A stretch of 64,000 nucleotides of DNA, from contig OZ022503.1 of NCBI GenBank assembly GCA_963989385.1, positions 54,806,858 through 54,870,857 on the forward strand, in the 5' to 3' direction. The stretch comes from Ctena decussata (lineage: Eukaryota; Mollusca; Bivalvia; Lucinida; Lucinidae). A program made the position numbers and the translations under genes. The notes under the pieces are model-generated. The model had not been told where the DNA came from. It worked only from the letters and a program-made list of their open reading frames with translations, and searched no databases. Numbering within the stretch: position 1 is the first letter of the stretch; the number at the start of each line of letters is the position of its first letter. Below, piece by piece: positions 25,201 through 39,265 of this stretch.

Positions 25201-26507
25201 TTTAATGCAACTCATTTGTAAGAAGGAAATCAACCAATCACAACACAACCTAAACTAACTTAACATAACTTTTATTTTGTCACGTGTAGAACAGGGGAGG
25301 AAAGAAACCAAAGGGGTGGACGCGTCCCGCACACAACGCTCAATCAACATTGAATCAACGTCGGTTCAAAGTCATGGGGCATTGAATCAACGTAGGTTCA
25401 ATTTTGATCTAACGCCATATGCTTCCCGGGGAGTTGGACATACCTATTAGAGACAAACAAAAAGAAGTCCAACACTCTTGGGTTATAAAGCAAGTATTAT
25501 CACATGACATAACTAATCACAACACAACCTAAATTACCTCAACATACTATTAGAGACAGAGAAAATATTGGGCCAGATTCACCTGTGTCTACCTTATGCC
25601 TGACTTTACATTTATTGCAACTCATTTGTAAGAAGGAAATCAACCAATTACAACACAACCTAAACTAACTTAATATTACTTTTATTTTGCCACGTGTAGG
25701 ACAGGGAAAGAAATAACCAAAGGGGTGGCCGCGTCCCGCACACAACGCTCAATCAACATTGAATCAACGCCGGTTCAAAGTCATGAGGCATTGAAAAAAC
25801 GTATATTCAATGTTCACCTAACGTCGTACGCCTCCCGGGGAGTAAGGCTGATATACCTATTACAGACAGAGCAAAAGAAGTCAAAAACTCTTGGGTTAAA
25901 AAGCAACTATTATCACATGACATAACCAATCACAACACAACCTAATTTAGCTTAACATACTATTAGAGACAGAGCAAATATTGGGCCAGTTTCACCTGAG
26001 TTTACCTTATGCCTGACTTTAAATATGTTGCATCTCATTTGTAAGAAGGAAATTAACCAATCACAACACAACCTAAACTAACTTAACTTTTATTTTGTCA
26101 CGTGTAGGACAGGGGAAGAAAGAAACCAAAGGGTGGTCGCGTCCCGCACACAACGCTCAATCAACATTGAATCAACCTCGGTTCAAAGTCATGGGGCATT
26201 GAATCAACGTAGTCTCAATTTTGACCTAACGTCGTATGCTTCCCGGGTAGTTGGGCTGATATACCTATTAGAGACAGGGTAAAAGAAGTCCAACATTCTT
26301 GGGTTATAAAGCAACTATTATCACATGCCATAACCAATCACAACACAATCTAATTTAGCTTCATATACCATTCGAGACAGAGCAAATATTGGGCCGGTTT
26401 CACCTGTGTCTACCTTATGCCTGACTTTACATTTATTGTAACTCATTTGTAAGAAGGAAATCAACCAATCACAACACAACCTAAACTAACTTAACATAAC
26501 TTTTATT
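22271..26507. repeat. Higher-order repeat copy 4 (4237 bp; C-A-B+MITE-A-A-B-A-A-A)
   Basis: Monomer starts are 22271 (C), 22840 (A), 23254 (B carrying the MITE at 23572-23749), 23942 (A), 24356 (A), 24769 (B), 25277 (A), 25687 (A) and 26095 (A). Without the MITE and its TA duplication it is one A monomer longer than the eight-unit form. Confidence 0.85.
23572..23749. mobile_element. 178-bp Tc1/mariner-type MITE inserted in the satellite, TA target duplication
   Basis: Terminal inverted repeats CAGTCAAACCTGTC and GACGGGTTTGACTG bound the element, and TA flanks it on both sides (23570-23571 and 23750-23751). The empty site is visible in every other satellite unit (AAGCAATTATTATCAC), which fixes the ends and the duplication exactly. 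Inside are two diverged copies of a GGCTGCT(C/A)AAGACAGGT...CCCTTAATACAG segment. It has no coding capacity. Confidence 0.95.
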
Positions 26508-29500
26508 TTGTCACGTGTAGGAAAGGGGAAGAAAGAAACAAAAGGGGTGGTCGCGTCCCGCACACAACGCTCAATCAACATTGAATCAACGTCGGTTCAA
26601 AGTCATGGGGCATTGAATAAACGTAGATGCATTGTTGACATAAAGTCGTATGCCTCCCGAGGACTTGGGCTGATATACCTATTAGAGACAGAGCACATAT
26701 TGGGCCACTTTCACCTGAATCTACTTTATGCCTGGCCTTACATTTATTGCAACTCATTTGTGATAAGGAAATCAAAGAATACTTACTCTTTTGTTCGGCT
26801 CCCCCGCTCCCCCTCCTCGCAGTATCTGAAAAAAGAAAAAAGAAAAGCGACAAAAGAAGTCCAACACTCTTGGGTAATGAAGCACTTTTTATCACATGAA
26901 ATAACCAATCACAACACAACCTAATTTAGCTTAACATACTATTAGAGTCTGAGCAAATATTAGGCCAGTTTCACCTGAGTCTACCTTATGCCTGACTTTA
27001 CATTTATTGTAACTCATTTGTAAAAAGGAAATAAACCAATCACAACACAACCTAAACTAACTTAACATAACTTTTATTTTGTCACGTGTAGGAAATGCGA
27101 AGAAAGAAACCAAAGGGGTGGACGCGTCCCGCACACAACGCTCAATCAACATTGAATCAACGTCGGTTCAAAGTCATGGGGCATTGAATCAACGTAGATT
27201 CAATTTTGCCCTTACGCCATATGCTTCCCGGGGAGTTGGGATGGTATACCTATTAGAGACAGAGCAAAAGAAGTCCAACACTCTTGGGTTATAAAGCAAT
27301 TATTATCACATGACATAACCAATCACAACACAACCTAATTTAGATTAACATACTATTAGAGACAGAGCAAATATTGGGCCAGTTTCACCTGAGTCTACCT
27401 TATGCCTGACTTTACATTTATTGCAACTCATTTGTAAGAAGGAAATCAACCAATCACAACACAACCTAAACTCACTTAACATAACTTTTATTTTGTCACG
27501 TGTAGGACAGGGGAAGAAAGAAACCAAAGGGGTGGACGCGTCACGCACACAACGCTCAATCAACATTGAATCGACGTCGGTTCAAAGTCATGGGGCATTG
27601 AATAAACGTAGATTCAATTTTGACCTAGTGCAATATGCTTCCCGGGGAGTTGGGCTGATATACCTATTAGAGACAGAGCAAAAGAAGTCCAACACTCTTG
27701 GGTTATAAAGCACTTTTTATCACATGACATAACCAATCACAACACAATCTAATTTAGCTTCACATACTATTAGAGACAGAGCAAATATTGGGCCAGATTC
27801 ACCTGCGTTTACCTTATGCCTGACTTTACATTTATTGCAACTCATTTGTAAGAAGGAAATCAACCAATCACAACACAACCTAATCTAACTTCACATAACT
27901 TTTATTTTGTCACGTGTAGGACAGGGGAAGAAAGAAACAAAAGGGGTGGTCGCGTCCCGCACGCAACGCTCAATCAACATTGAATCAACGTCGGTTCAAA
28001 GTCATGGGGCATTGAATCAACTTAGATGCATTGTTGACATAAAGTCGTATGCCTCCCGAGGAGTTTGGCTGATATACCTATTAGAGACAGAGCAAATATT
28101 GGGCCACTTTCACCTGAATCTACTTTATGATGACCTAAGGTCGTACGCCTCCCGGGCAGTTGGGCTGATATACCTATTAGAGACAGAGCAAAAGAAGTCC
28201 AAAACTCTTGGGTTATAACGCAACTATTATCACATGACATAACCAATCACAACACAACCTAATTTAGCTTAACATACTATTAGCGACAGAGCAAATATTG
28301 GGCCAGATTCACATGTGTCTACCTTATGCCTGACTTTACATTTAATGCAACTCATTTGTAAGAAGGAAATCAACCAATCGCAACACAACCTAAACTAACT
28401 TAACATAACTTTTATTTTGTCACGTGTAGGACAGGGGAAGAAAGAAACCAAAGGGGTGGACGCGTCCCGCACACAACGCTCAATCAACATTGAATCAACG
28501 TCGGTTCAAAGTCATGGGGCATTGAATCAACGTAGATTCAATTTTGATCTAATGCCATATGCTTCCCGGGGAGTTGGACATACCTATTAGAGACAAAGAA
28601 AAAGAAGTCCAACACTCTTGGGTTATAAAGCAAGTATTATCACATGACATAACTAATCACAACACAACCTAATTTACCTTAACATACTATTAGAGACAGA
28701 GAAAATATTGGGCCAGATTCACCTGTGTCTACCTTATGCCTGACTTTACATTTATTGCAACTCATTTGTAAGAAGGAAATCAACCAATTACAACACAACC
28801 TAAACTAACTTAATATTACTTTTATTTTGCCACGTGTAGGACAGGGGAAGAAACAACCAAAGGGGTGGCCGCGTCCCGCACACAACGCTCAATCAACATT
28901 GAATCAACGCCGGTTCAAAGTCATGAGGCATTGAAAAAACGTATATTCAATGTTCACCTAACGTCGTACGCCTCCCGGGGAGTTAGGCTGATATACCTAT
29001 TAGAGACAGAGCAAAAGAAGTAAAAAACTCTTGGGTTAAAAAGCAACTATTATCACATGACATAACCAATCACAACACAACCTAATTTAGCTTATCATAC
29101 TATTAGAGACAGAGCAAATATTGGGCCAGTTTCACCTGAGTTTACCTTATGCCTGACTTTAAATATGTTGCATCTCATTTGTAAGAAGGAAATTAATCAA
29201 TCACAACACAACCTAAACTAACTTAACTTTTATTTTGTCACGTGTAGGACAGGGGAAGAAAGAAACCAAAGGGTGGTCGCGTCCCGCACACAACGCTCAA
29301 TCAACATTGAATCAACCTCGGTTCAAAGTCATGGGGCATTGAATCAACGTAGATTCAATTTTGACCTAACGTCGTATGCTTCCCGGGTAGTTGGGCTGAT
29401 ATACCTATTAGAGACAGGGTAAAAGAAGTCCAACATTCTTGGGTTATAAAGCAACTATTATCACATGACATATCCAATCACAACACAATCATATTTAGCT

Positions 29501-29647
29501 TCACATACTATTCGAGACAGAGCAAATATTGGGCAGGTTTCACCTGTGTCCACCTTATGCCTGACTTTACATTTACTGCAACTCATTTGTAAGAAGGAAA
29601 TCAACCAATCACAACACAACCTAAACTAACTTAACATAACTTTTATT
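26508..29647. repeat. Higher-order repeat copy 5 (3140 bp; C-A-A-B-A-A-A)
   Basis: Monomer starts are 26508 (C), 27079 (A), 27493 (A), 27907 (B), 28417 (A), 28827 (A) and 29235 (A). It equals the 3650-bp form minus one B. Confidence 0.85.
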
Positions 29648-32600
29648 TTGTCACGTGTAGGAAAGGGGAAGAAAGAAACAAAAGGGGTGGAAGCGTCCCG
29701 CACACAACGCTCAATCAACATTGAATCAACGTCGGTTCAAAGTCATGGGGCATTGAATCAACGTAGATGCATTGTTGACATAAAGTCGTATGCCTCCCGA
29801 GGAGTTGGGCTGATATACCTATTAGAGACAGAGCAAATATTGGGCCACTATCACCTGAATCTACTTTATGTCTGGCCTTACATTTATTGCAACTCATTTG
29901 TGATAAGGAAATCAAAGAATACTTACTCTTTTGTTCGGCTCCCCCGCTCCCCCTCCTCGCAGTATCTGAAAAAAGAAAAAAGAAAAGCGACAAAAGAAGT
30001 CCAACACTCTTGGGTAATGAAGCACTTTTTATCACATGAAATAACCAATCACAACACAACCTAATTTAGCTTAACATACTATTAGAGTCTGAGCAAATAT
30101 TGGGCCAGTTTCACCTGAGTCTACCTTATGCCTGACTTTACATTTATTGTAACTCATTTGTAAGAAGGAAATCAACCAATCACAACACAACCTAAACTAA
30201 CTTAACATAACTTTTATTTTGTCACGTGTAGGAAATGCGAAGAAAGAAACCAAAGGGGTAGACGCGTCCCGCACACAACGCTCAATCAACATTGAATCAA
30301 CGTCGGTTCAAAGTCATGGGGCATTGAATCAACGTAGATTCAATTTTGCCCTAACACCATATGCTTCCCGGGGAGTTGGGATGATATACCTATTAGAGAC
30401 AGACCAAAAGAGTCCAACACTCTTGGGTTATAAAGCAATTATTATCACATAGCATAACCAATCACAACACAACCTAATTTAGCTTAACATACAATTAGAG
30501 ACAGAGCAAATATTGGGCCAGTTTCACCTGAGTCTACCTTATGCCTGACTTTACATTTATTGCAACTCATTTGTAAGAAGGAAATCAACCAATCACAACA
30601 CAACCTAAACTCACTTAACATAACTTTTATTTTGTCACGTGTAGGACAGGGGAAAAAAGAAACCAAAGGGGTGGACGCGTCCCGCACACAACGCTCAATC
30701 AACATTGAATCGACGTCGGTTCAAAGTCATGGGGCATTGAATAAACGTAGATTCAATTTTGACCTAGTGCAATATGCTTCCCGGGGAGTTGGGCTGATAT
30801 ACCTATTAGAGACAGAGCAAAAGAAGTCCAACACTTTTGGGTTATAAAGCAATTATTATCAAATGACATAACCAATCACAACACAACCTAATTTAGCTTA
30901 ACATACTATTAGAGACAAAGCAAATATTTGGCCAGATTCACCTGCGTCTACCTTATGCCTGACTTTACATTTATTGCAACTCATTTGTAAGAAGGAAATC
31001 AACCAATCACAACACAACCTAATCTAACTTCACATAACTTTTATTTTGTCACGTGTAGGACAGGGGAAGAAAGAAACCAAAGGGGTGGTCGCGTCCCGCA
31101 CACAACGCTCAATCAACATTGAATCAACGTCGGTCCAAAGTCATGGGGCATTGAATCAACGTAGATGCATTGTTGACATGAAGTCGTATGCCTCCCGAGG
31201 AGTTTGGCTGATATACCTATTAGAGACAGAGCAAATATTGTACCACTTTCACCTGTATCTACTTTATGATGACCTAAGTTCGTACGCCTCCCGGGGAGTT
31301 GGGCTGATATACCTATTAGAGACAGAGCAAAAGAAGTCCAACACTCTTGGGTTATAAATCATCTATTATCACATGACATAACCAATCACAACACAACCTA
31401 ATTTAGCTTAACATACTATTAGAGACAGAGCAAATATTGGGCCAGAGTCACATGTGTCTACCTTATGCCTGACTTTACATTTATTGCAACTCATTTGTAA
31501 GAAGGAAATCAACCAATCACAACACAACCTAATCTAACTTCACATAACTTTTATTTTGTCACGTGTAGGACAGGGGAAGAAAGAAACAAAAGGGGTGGTC
31601 GCGTCCCGCACGCAACGCTCAATCAACATTGAATCAACGTCGGTTCAAAGTCATGGGGCATTGAATAAACTTAGATGCATATTTGACATAAAGTCGTATG
31701 CCTCCCGAGGAGTTTGGCTGATATACCTATTAGAGACAGAGCAAATATTGGGCCACTTTCACCTGAATCTACTTTATGATGACCTAAGGTCGTACGCCTC
31801 CCGGGCAGTTGGGCTGATATACCTATTAGAGACAGAGCAAAAGAAGTCCAACACTCTTGGGTTATAAAGCAACTATTATCACATGACATAACCAATCACA
31901 ACACAACCTAATTTAGCTTAACATACTATTAGCGACAGAGCAAATATTGGGCCAGATTCACATGTGTCTACCTTATGCCTGACTTTACATTTAATGCAAC
32001 TCATTTGTAAGAAGGAAATCAACCAATCACAACACAACCTAAACTTACTTAACATAACTTTTATTTTGTCACGTGTAGGACAGGGGAAGAAAGAAACCAA
32101 AGGGGTGGACGCGTCCCGCACACAACGCTCAATCAACATTGAATCAACGTCGGTTCAAAGGCATGGGGCATTGAATCAACGTAGATTCAATTTTGATCTA
32201 ATGCCATATGCTTCCCGGGGAGTTGGACATACCTATTAGAGACAAAGAAAAAGAAGTCCAACACTCTTGGGTTATAAAGCAAGTATTATCACATGACATA
32301 ACTAATCACAACACATCCTAATTTACCTTAACATACTATTAGAGACAGAGAAAATATTGGGCCAGATTCACCTGTGTCTACCTTATGCCTGACTTTACAT
32401 TTATTGCAACTCATTTGTAAGAAGGAAATCAACCAATTACAACACAACCTAAACTAACTTAATATTACTTTTATTTTGCCACGTGTAGGACAGGGGAAGA
32501 AACAACCAAAGGGGTGGACGCGTCCCGCACACAACGCTCAATCAACATTGAATCAACGCCGGTTCAAAGTCATGAGGCATTGAAAAAACGTATATTCAAT

Positions 32601-33297
32601 GTTCAACTAACGTCGTACGCCTCCCGGGGAGTTAGGCTGATAAATCCTATTAGAGACAGAGCAAAAGAAGTCAAAAACTCTTGGGTTAAAAAGCAACTAT
32701 TATCACATGACATAACCAATCACAACACAACCTAATTTAGCTTATCATACTATTAGAGACAGAGCAAATATTGGGCCAGTTTCACCTGAGTTTACCTTAT
32801 GCCTGACTTTAAATATGTTGCATCTCATTTGTAAGAAGGAAATTAATCAATCACAACACAACCTAAACTAACTTAACTTTTATTTTGTCACGTGTAGGAC
32901 AGGGGAAGAAAGAAACCAAAGGGTGGTCGCGTCCCGCACACAACGCTCAATCAACATTGAATCAACCTCGGTTCAAAGTCATGGGGCATTGAATCAACGT
33001 AGATTCAATTTTGACCTAACGTCGTATGCTTCCCGGGTAGTTGGGCTGATATACCTATTTGAGACAGGGTAAAAGAAGTCCAACATTCTTGGGTTATAAA
33101 GCAACTATTATCACATGACATATCCAATCACAACACAATCATATTTAGCTTCACATACTATTCGAGACAGAGCAAATATTGGGCAGGTTTCACCTGTGTC
33201 CACCTTATGCCTGACTTTACATTTACTGCAACTCATTTGTAAGAAGGAAATCAACCAATCACAACACAACCTAAACTAACTTAACATAACTTTTATT
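29648..33297. repeat. Higher-order repeat copy 6 (3650 bp; C-A-A-B-B-A-A-A)
   Basis: Monomer starts are 29648 (C), 30219 (A), 30632 (A), 31046 (B), 31556 (B), 32066 (A), 32476 (A) and 32885 (A). It shares rare variants with copy 7, such as the GACCAAAAGAGTCC one-base deletion and GTACCACTTTCACCTG, so the two derive from a recent duplication of the whole higher-order unit. Confidence 0.85.
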
Positions 33298-36200
33298 TTG
33301 TCACGTGTAGGAAAGGGGAAGAAAGAAACAAAAGGGGTGGAAGCGTCCCGCACACAACGCTCAATCAACATTGAATCAACGTCGGTTCAAAGTCATGGGG
33401 CTTTGAATCAACGTAGATGCATTGTTGACATAATGTCGTATGCCTCCCGAGGAGTTGGGCTGATATACCTATTAGAGACAGAGCAAATATTGGGCCACTA
33501 TCACCTGAATCTACTTTATGTCTGGCCTTACATTTATTGCAACTCATTTGTGATAAGGAAATCAAAGAATACTTACTCTTTTGTTCGGCTCCCCCGCTCC
33601 CCCTCCTCGCAGTATCTGAAAAAAGAAAAAAGAAAAGCGACAAAAGAAGTCCAACACTCTTGGGTAATGAAGCACTTTTTATCACATGAAATAACCAATC
33701 ACAACACAACCTAATTTAGCTTAACATACTATTAGAGACAGAGCAAATATTGGGCCAGATTCACCTGTGTCTACCTTATGCCTGACTTTACATTTAATGC
33801 AACTCATTTGTAAGAAGGAAATCAACCAATCACAACACAACCTAAACTAACTTAACATAACTTTTATTTTGTCACGTGTAGGAAATGCGAAGAAAGAAAC
33901 CAAAGGGGTGGACGCGTCCCGCACACAACGCTCAATCAACATTGAATCAACGTCGGTTCAAAGTCATGGGGCATTGAATCAACGTAGATTCAATTTTGCC
34001 CTAACACCATATGCTTCCCGGGGAGTTGGGATGATATACCTATTAGAGACAGACCAAAAGAGTCCAACACTCTTGGGTTATAAAGCAATTATTATCACAT
34101 AGCATAACCAATCACAACACAACCTAATTTAGCTTAACATACTATTAGAGACAGAGCAAATATTGGGCCAGTTTCACCTGAGTCTACCTTATGCCTGACT
34201 TTACATTTATTGCAACTCATTTGTAAGAAGGAAATCAACCAATCACAACACAACCTAAACTCACTTAACATAACTTTTATCTTGTCACGTGTAGGACAGG
34301 GGAAAAAAGAAACCAAAGGGGTGGACGCGTCCCGCACACAACGCTCAATCAACATTGAATCGACGTCGGTTCAAAGTCATGGGGCATTGAATAAACGTAG
34401 ATTCAATTTTGACCTAGTGCAATATGCTTCCCGGGGAGTTGGGCTGATATACCTATTAGAGACAGAGCAAAAGAAGTCCAACACTTTTGGGTTATAAAGC
34501 AATTATTATCACATGACATAACCAATCACAACACAACCTAATTTAGCTTAACATACTATTAGAGACAAAGCAAATATTTGGCCAGATTCACCTGCGTCTA
34601 CCTTATGCCTGACTTTACATTTATTGCAACTCATTTGTAAGAAGGAAATCAACCAATCACAACACAACCTAATCTAACTTCACATAACTTTTATTTTGTC
34701 ACGTGTAGGACAGGGGAAGAAAGAAACCAAAGGGGTGGTCGCGTCCCGCACACAACGCTCAATCAACATTGAATCAACGTCGGTTCAAAGTCATGGGGCA
34801 TTGAATCAACGTAGATGCATTGTTGACATGAAGTCGTATGCCTCCCGAGGAGTTTGGCTGATATACCTATTAGAGACAGAGCAAATATTGTACCACTTTC
34901 ACCTGTATCTACTTTATGATGACCTAAGTTCGTACGCCTCCCGGGGAGTTGGGCTGATATACCTATTAGAGACAGAGCAAAAGAAGTCCAACACTCTTGG
35001 GTTATAAAGCAACTATTATCACATGACATAACCAATCACAACACAACCTAATTTAGCTTAACATACTATTAGAGACAGAGCAAATATTGGGCCAGAGTCA
35101 CCTGTGTCTACCTTATGCCTGACTTTACATTGAATGCAACTCATTTGTAAGAAGGAAATCAACCAATCACAACACAACCTAAACTAACTTAACATAACTT
35201 TTATTTTGTCAGTGTAGGACAGGGGAAGAAAGAAACCAAACGTGTGGACGTGTCCCGCACAAAACGCTCAATCAACATTGAATCAACGTCGGTTCAAAGT
35301 CATGGGGCATTGAATCAACGTAGATTCAATTTTGACCTAGTGCAATATGCTTCCCGGGGAGTTGGGCTGATATACCTATTTGAGACAGAGCAAAAGAAGT
35401 CCAACACTCTTGGGTTATAAAGCAATTATTATCACATGACATAACCAATCACAACACAACCTAATTTAGCTTAACATACTATTAGAGACAAAGCAAATAT
35501 TGGGCCAGATTTACCTGCGTTTACCTTATGCCTGACTTTACATTTATTGCAACTCATTTGTAAGAAGGAAATCAACCAATCACAACACAACCTAATCTAA
35601 CTTCACATTACTTTTATTTTGTCACGTGTAGGACAGGGGAAGAAAGAAACCAAAGGGGTGGTCGCGTCCCGCACACAACGCTCAATCAACATTGAATCAA
35701 CGTCGGTTCAAAGTCATGGGGCATTGAATCAACGTAGATGCATTGTTGACATAAAGTCGTATGCCTCCCGAGGAGTTTGGCTGATATACCTATTAGAGAC
35801 AGAGCAAATATTGGGCCACTTTCACCTGAATCTACTTTATGATGACCTAAGGTCGTACGCCTCCCGGGCAGTTGGGCTGATATACCTATTAGAGACAGAG
35901 CAAAAGAAGTCCAACACTCTTGGGTTATAAAGCAACTATTATCACATGACATAACCAATCACAACACAACCTAATTTAGCTTAACATACTACTAGAGACA
36001 GAGCAAATATTGGGCCAGATTCACCTGTGTCTACCTTATGCCTGACTTTACATTTAATGCAACTCATTTGTAAGAACGAAATCAACCAATCACAACACAA
36101 CCTAATCTAACTTCACATTACTTTTATTTTGTCACGTGTAGGACAGGGGAAGAAAGAAACCAAAGGGGTGGACGCGTCCCGCACACAACGCTCAATCAAC

Positions 36201-36538
36201 ATTGAATCAACGTCGGTTCAAAGTCATGGGGCATTGATTCAACGTAGATTCAATTTTGATCTAACGCCATATGCTTCCCGGGGAGTTGGACATACCTATT
36301 AGAGACAAAGAAAAAGAAGTCCAACACTCTTGGGTTATAAAGCAAGTATTATCACATGACATAACTAAACACAACACAACCTAATTTACCTTTACATACT
36401 ATTAGAGACAGAGAAAATATTGGGCCAGATTCACCTGTGTCTACCTTATGCCTGACTTTACATTTATTGCAACTCATTTGTAAGAAGGAAATCAACCAAT
36501 CACAACACAACCTAAACTAACTTAACATAACTTTTATT
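33298..36538. repeat. Higher-order repeat copy 7 (3241 bp; C-A-A-B-A-B-A)
   Basis: Monomer starts are 33298 (C), 33869 (A), 34282 (A), 34696 (B), 35206 (A), 35619 (B) and 36129 (A). The first part matches copy 6. From about 35090 it matches copy 2 (for example CATTGAATGCAACTC and CAAACGTGTGGACG), so this copy looks like a recombinant between two higher-order variants. Confidence 0.8.
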
Positions 36539-39265
36539 TTGTCACGTGTAGGAAAGGGGAAGAAAGAAACAAAAGGGGTGGAAGCGTCCCGCACACAACG
36601 CTCAATCAACATTGAATCAACGTCGGTTCAACGTCATGGGGCATTGAATCAACGTAGATGCATTGTTGACATAAAGTCGTATGCCTCCCGAGGAGTTGGG
36701 CTGATATACCTATTAGAGACAGAGCAAATATTGGGCCACTTTCACCTGAATCTACTTTATGCCTGGACTTACATTTATTGCAACTCATTTGTGATAAGGA
36801 AATCAAAGAATACTTACTCTTTTGTTCGGCTCCCCCGCTCCCCCTCCTCGCAGTATCTGAAAAAAGAGAAAAGAAAAGCGACAAAAGAAGTCCAACACTC
36901 TTGGGTAATGAAGCACTTTTTATCACATGAAATAACCAATCACAACACAACCTAATTTAGCTTAACATACTATTAGAGTCTGAGCAAATATTGGGCCAGT
37001 TTCACCTGAGTCTACCTTATGCCTGACTTTACATTTATTGTAACTCATTTGTAAGAAGGAAATCAACCAATCACAACACAACCTAAACTAACTTAACATA
37101 ACTTTTATTTTGTCACGTGTAGGAAATGCGAAGAAAGAAACCAAAGGGGTGGACGCGTCCCGCACACAACGCTCAATCAACATTGAATCAACGTCGGTTC
37201 AAAGTCATGGGGCTTTGAATCAACGTAGATTCAATTTTGCCCTAACGCCATATGCTTCCCGGGGAGTTGGGATGATATACCTATTAGAGACATAGCAAAA
37301 GAAGTCCAACACTCTTGGGTTATAAAACAATTATTATCACATGACATAACCATTCACAACACAACCTAATTTAGCTTAACATACTATTAGAGACAGAGCA
37401 AATATTGGGCCAGTTTCATCTGTGTCTACCTTATGCCTGACTTTACATTTATTGCAACTCATTTGTAAGAAGGAAATCAACCAATCACAACACAACCTAA
37501 ACTCACTTAACATAACTTATTTTGTCACGTGCAGGACAGGGGAAGAAAGAAACCAAATGGGTGGACGCGTCCCGCACACAACGCTCAATCAACATTGAAT
37601 CAACGTCTGTTCAAAGTCATGGGGCATTGAATCAACGTAGATTCAATTTTGACCTAGTGCAATATGCTTCCGGGGAGTTGGGCTGATATACCTATTTGAG
37701 ACAGAGCAAAAGATGTCCAACACTCTTGGGTTATAAAGCAATTATTATCACATGACATAACCAATCACAACACAACCTAATTTAGCTTAACATACTATTA
37801 GAGACAAAGCAAATATTGGGCCAGATTTACCTGCGTTTACCTTATGCCTGACTTTACATTTATTGCAACTCATTTGTAAGAAGGAAATCAACCAATCACA
37901 ACACAACCTAATCTAACTTCACATAACTTTTATTTTGTCACGTGTAGGACAGGGGAAGAAAGAAACCAAAGGGGTGGTCGCGTCCCGCACACAACGCTCA
38001 ATCAACATTGAATCAACGTCGGTTCAAAGTCATGGGGCATTGAATCAACGTAGATGCATTGTTGACATAAAGTCGTATGCCTCCCGAGGAGTTTGGCTGA
38101 TATACCTATTAGAGACAGAGCAAATATTGGGCCACTTTCACCTGAATCTACTTTATGATGACCTAAGTTCGTACGCCTCCCGGGCAGTTGGGCTGATATA
38201 CCTATTAGAGACAGAGCAAAAGAAGTCCAACACTCTTGGGTTAAAAAGCAACTATTATCACATGACATAACCAATCACAACACAACCTAATTTAGCTTAA
38301 CATACTATTAGAGACAGAGAAAATATTGGGCCAGATTCACCTGTGTCTACCTTATGCCTGACTTTACATTTATTGCAACTCATTTGTAAGAAGGAAATCA
38401 ACCAATTACAACACAACCTAAACTAACTTAATATTACTTTTATTTTGCCACGTGTAGGACAGGGGAAGAAATAACCAAAGGGGTGGCCGCGTCCCGCACA
38501 CAACGCTCAATCGACATTGAATCAACGCCGGTTCAAAGTCGTGAGGCCTAGAAAAAACGTATATTCAATGATCACCTAACGTCGTACGCCTCCCGGGGAG
38601 TAAGGCTGATATACCTATTAGAGACAGAGCAAAAGAAGTCAAAAACTCTTGGGTTGAAAAGCAACTATTATCACATGACATAACCAATCACAACACAACC
38701 TAATTTAGCTTAACATACTATTAGAGACAGAGCAAATATTGGGCCAGTTTCACCTGAGTTTACCTTATGCCTGACTTTAAATATGTTGCATCTCATTTGT
38801 AAGAAGGAATTTAACCAATCACTACACAACCTAAACTAACTTAACTTTTATTTTGTCACGTGTAGGACAGGGGAAGAAAGAAACCAAAGGGTGGTCGCGT
38901 CCCGCACACAACGCTCAATCAACATTGAATCAACCTCGGTTCAAAGTCATGGGGCATTGAATCAACATTGATTCAATTTTGACCTAACGTCGTATGCTTC
39001 CCGGGTAGTTGGGCTGATATACCTATTAGAGACAGGGTAAAAGAAGTCCAACACTCTTGGGTTATAAAGCAACTATTATCACATGACATAACCAATCACA
39101 ACACAATCTAATTTAGCTTCACATACCATTCGAGACAGAGCAAATATTGGGCCGGTTTCACCTGTGTCTACCTTATGCCTGACTTTACATTTATTGCAAC
39201 TCATTTGTAAGAAGGAAATCAACCAATCACAACACAACCTAAACTAACTTAACATAACTTTTATT
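36539..39265. repeat. Higher-order repeat copy 8 (2727 bp; C-A-A-B-A-A)
   Basis: Monomer starts are 36539 (C), 37110 (A), 37522 (A), 37935 (B), 38445 (A) and 38853 (A). It is short by one B and one A relative to the 3650-bp form. Confidence 0.85.
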
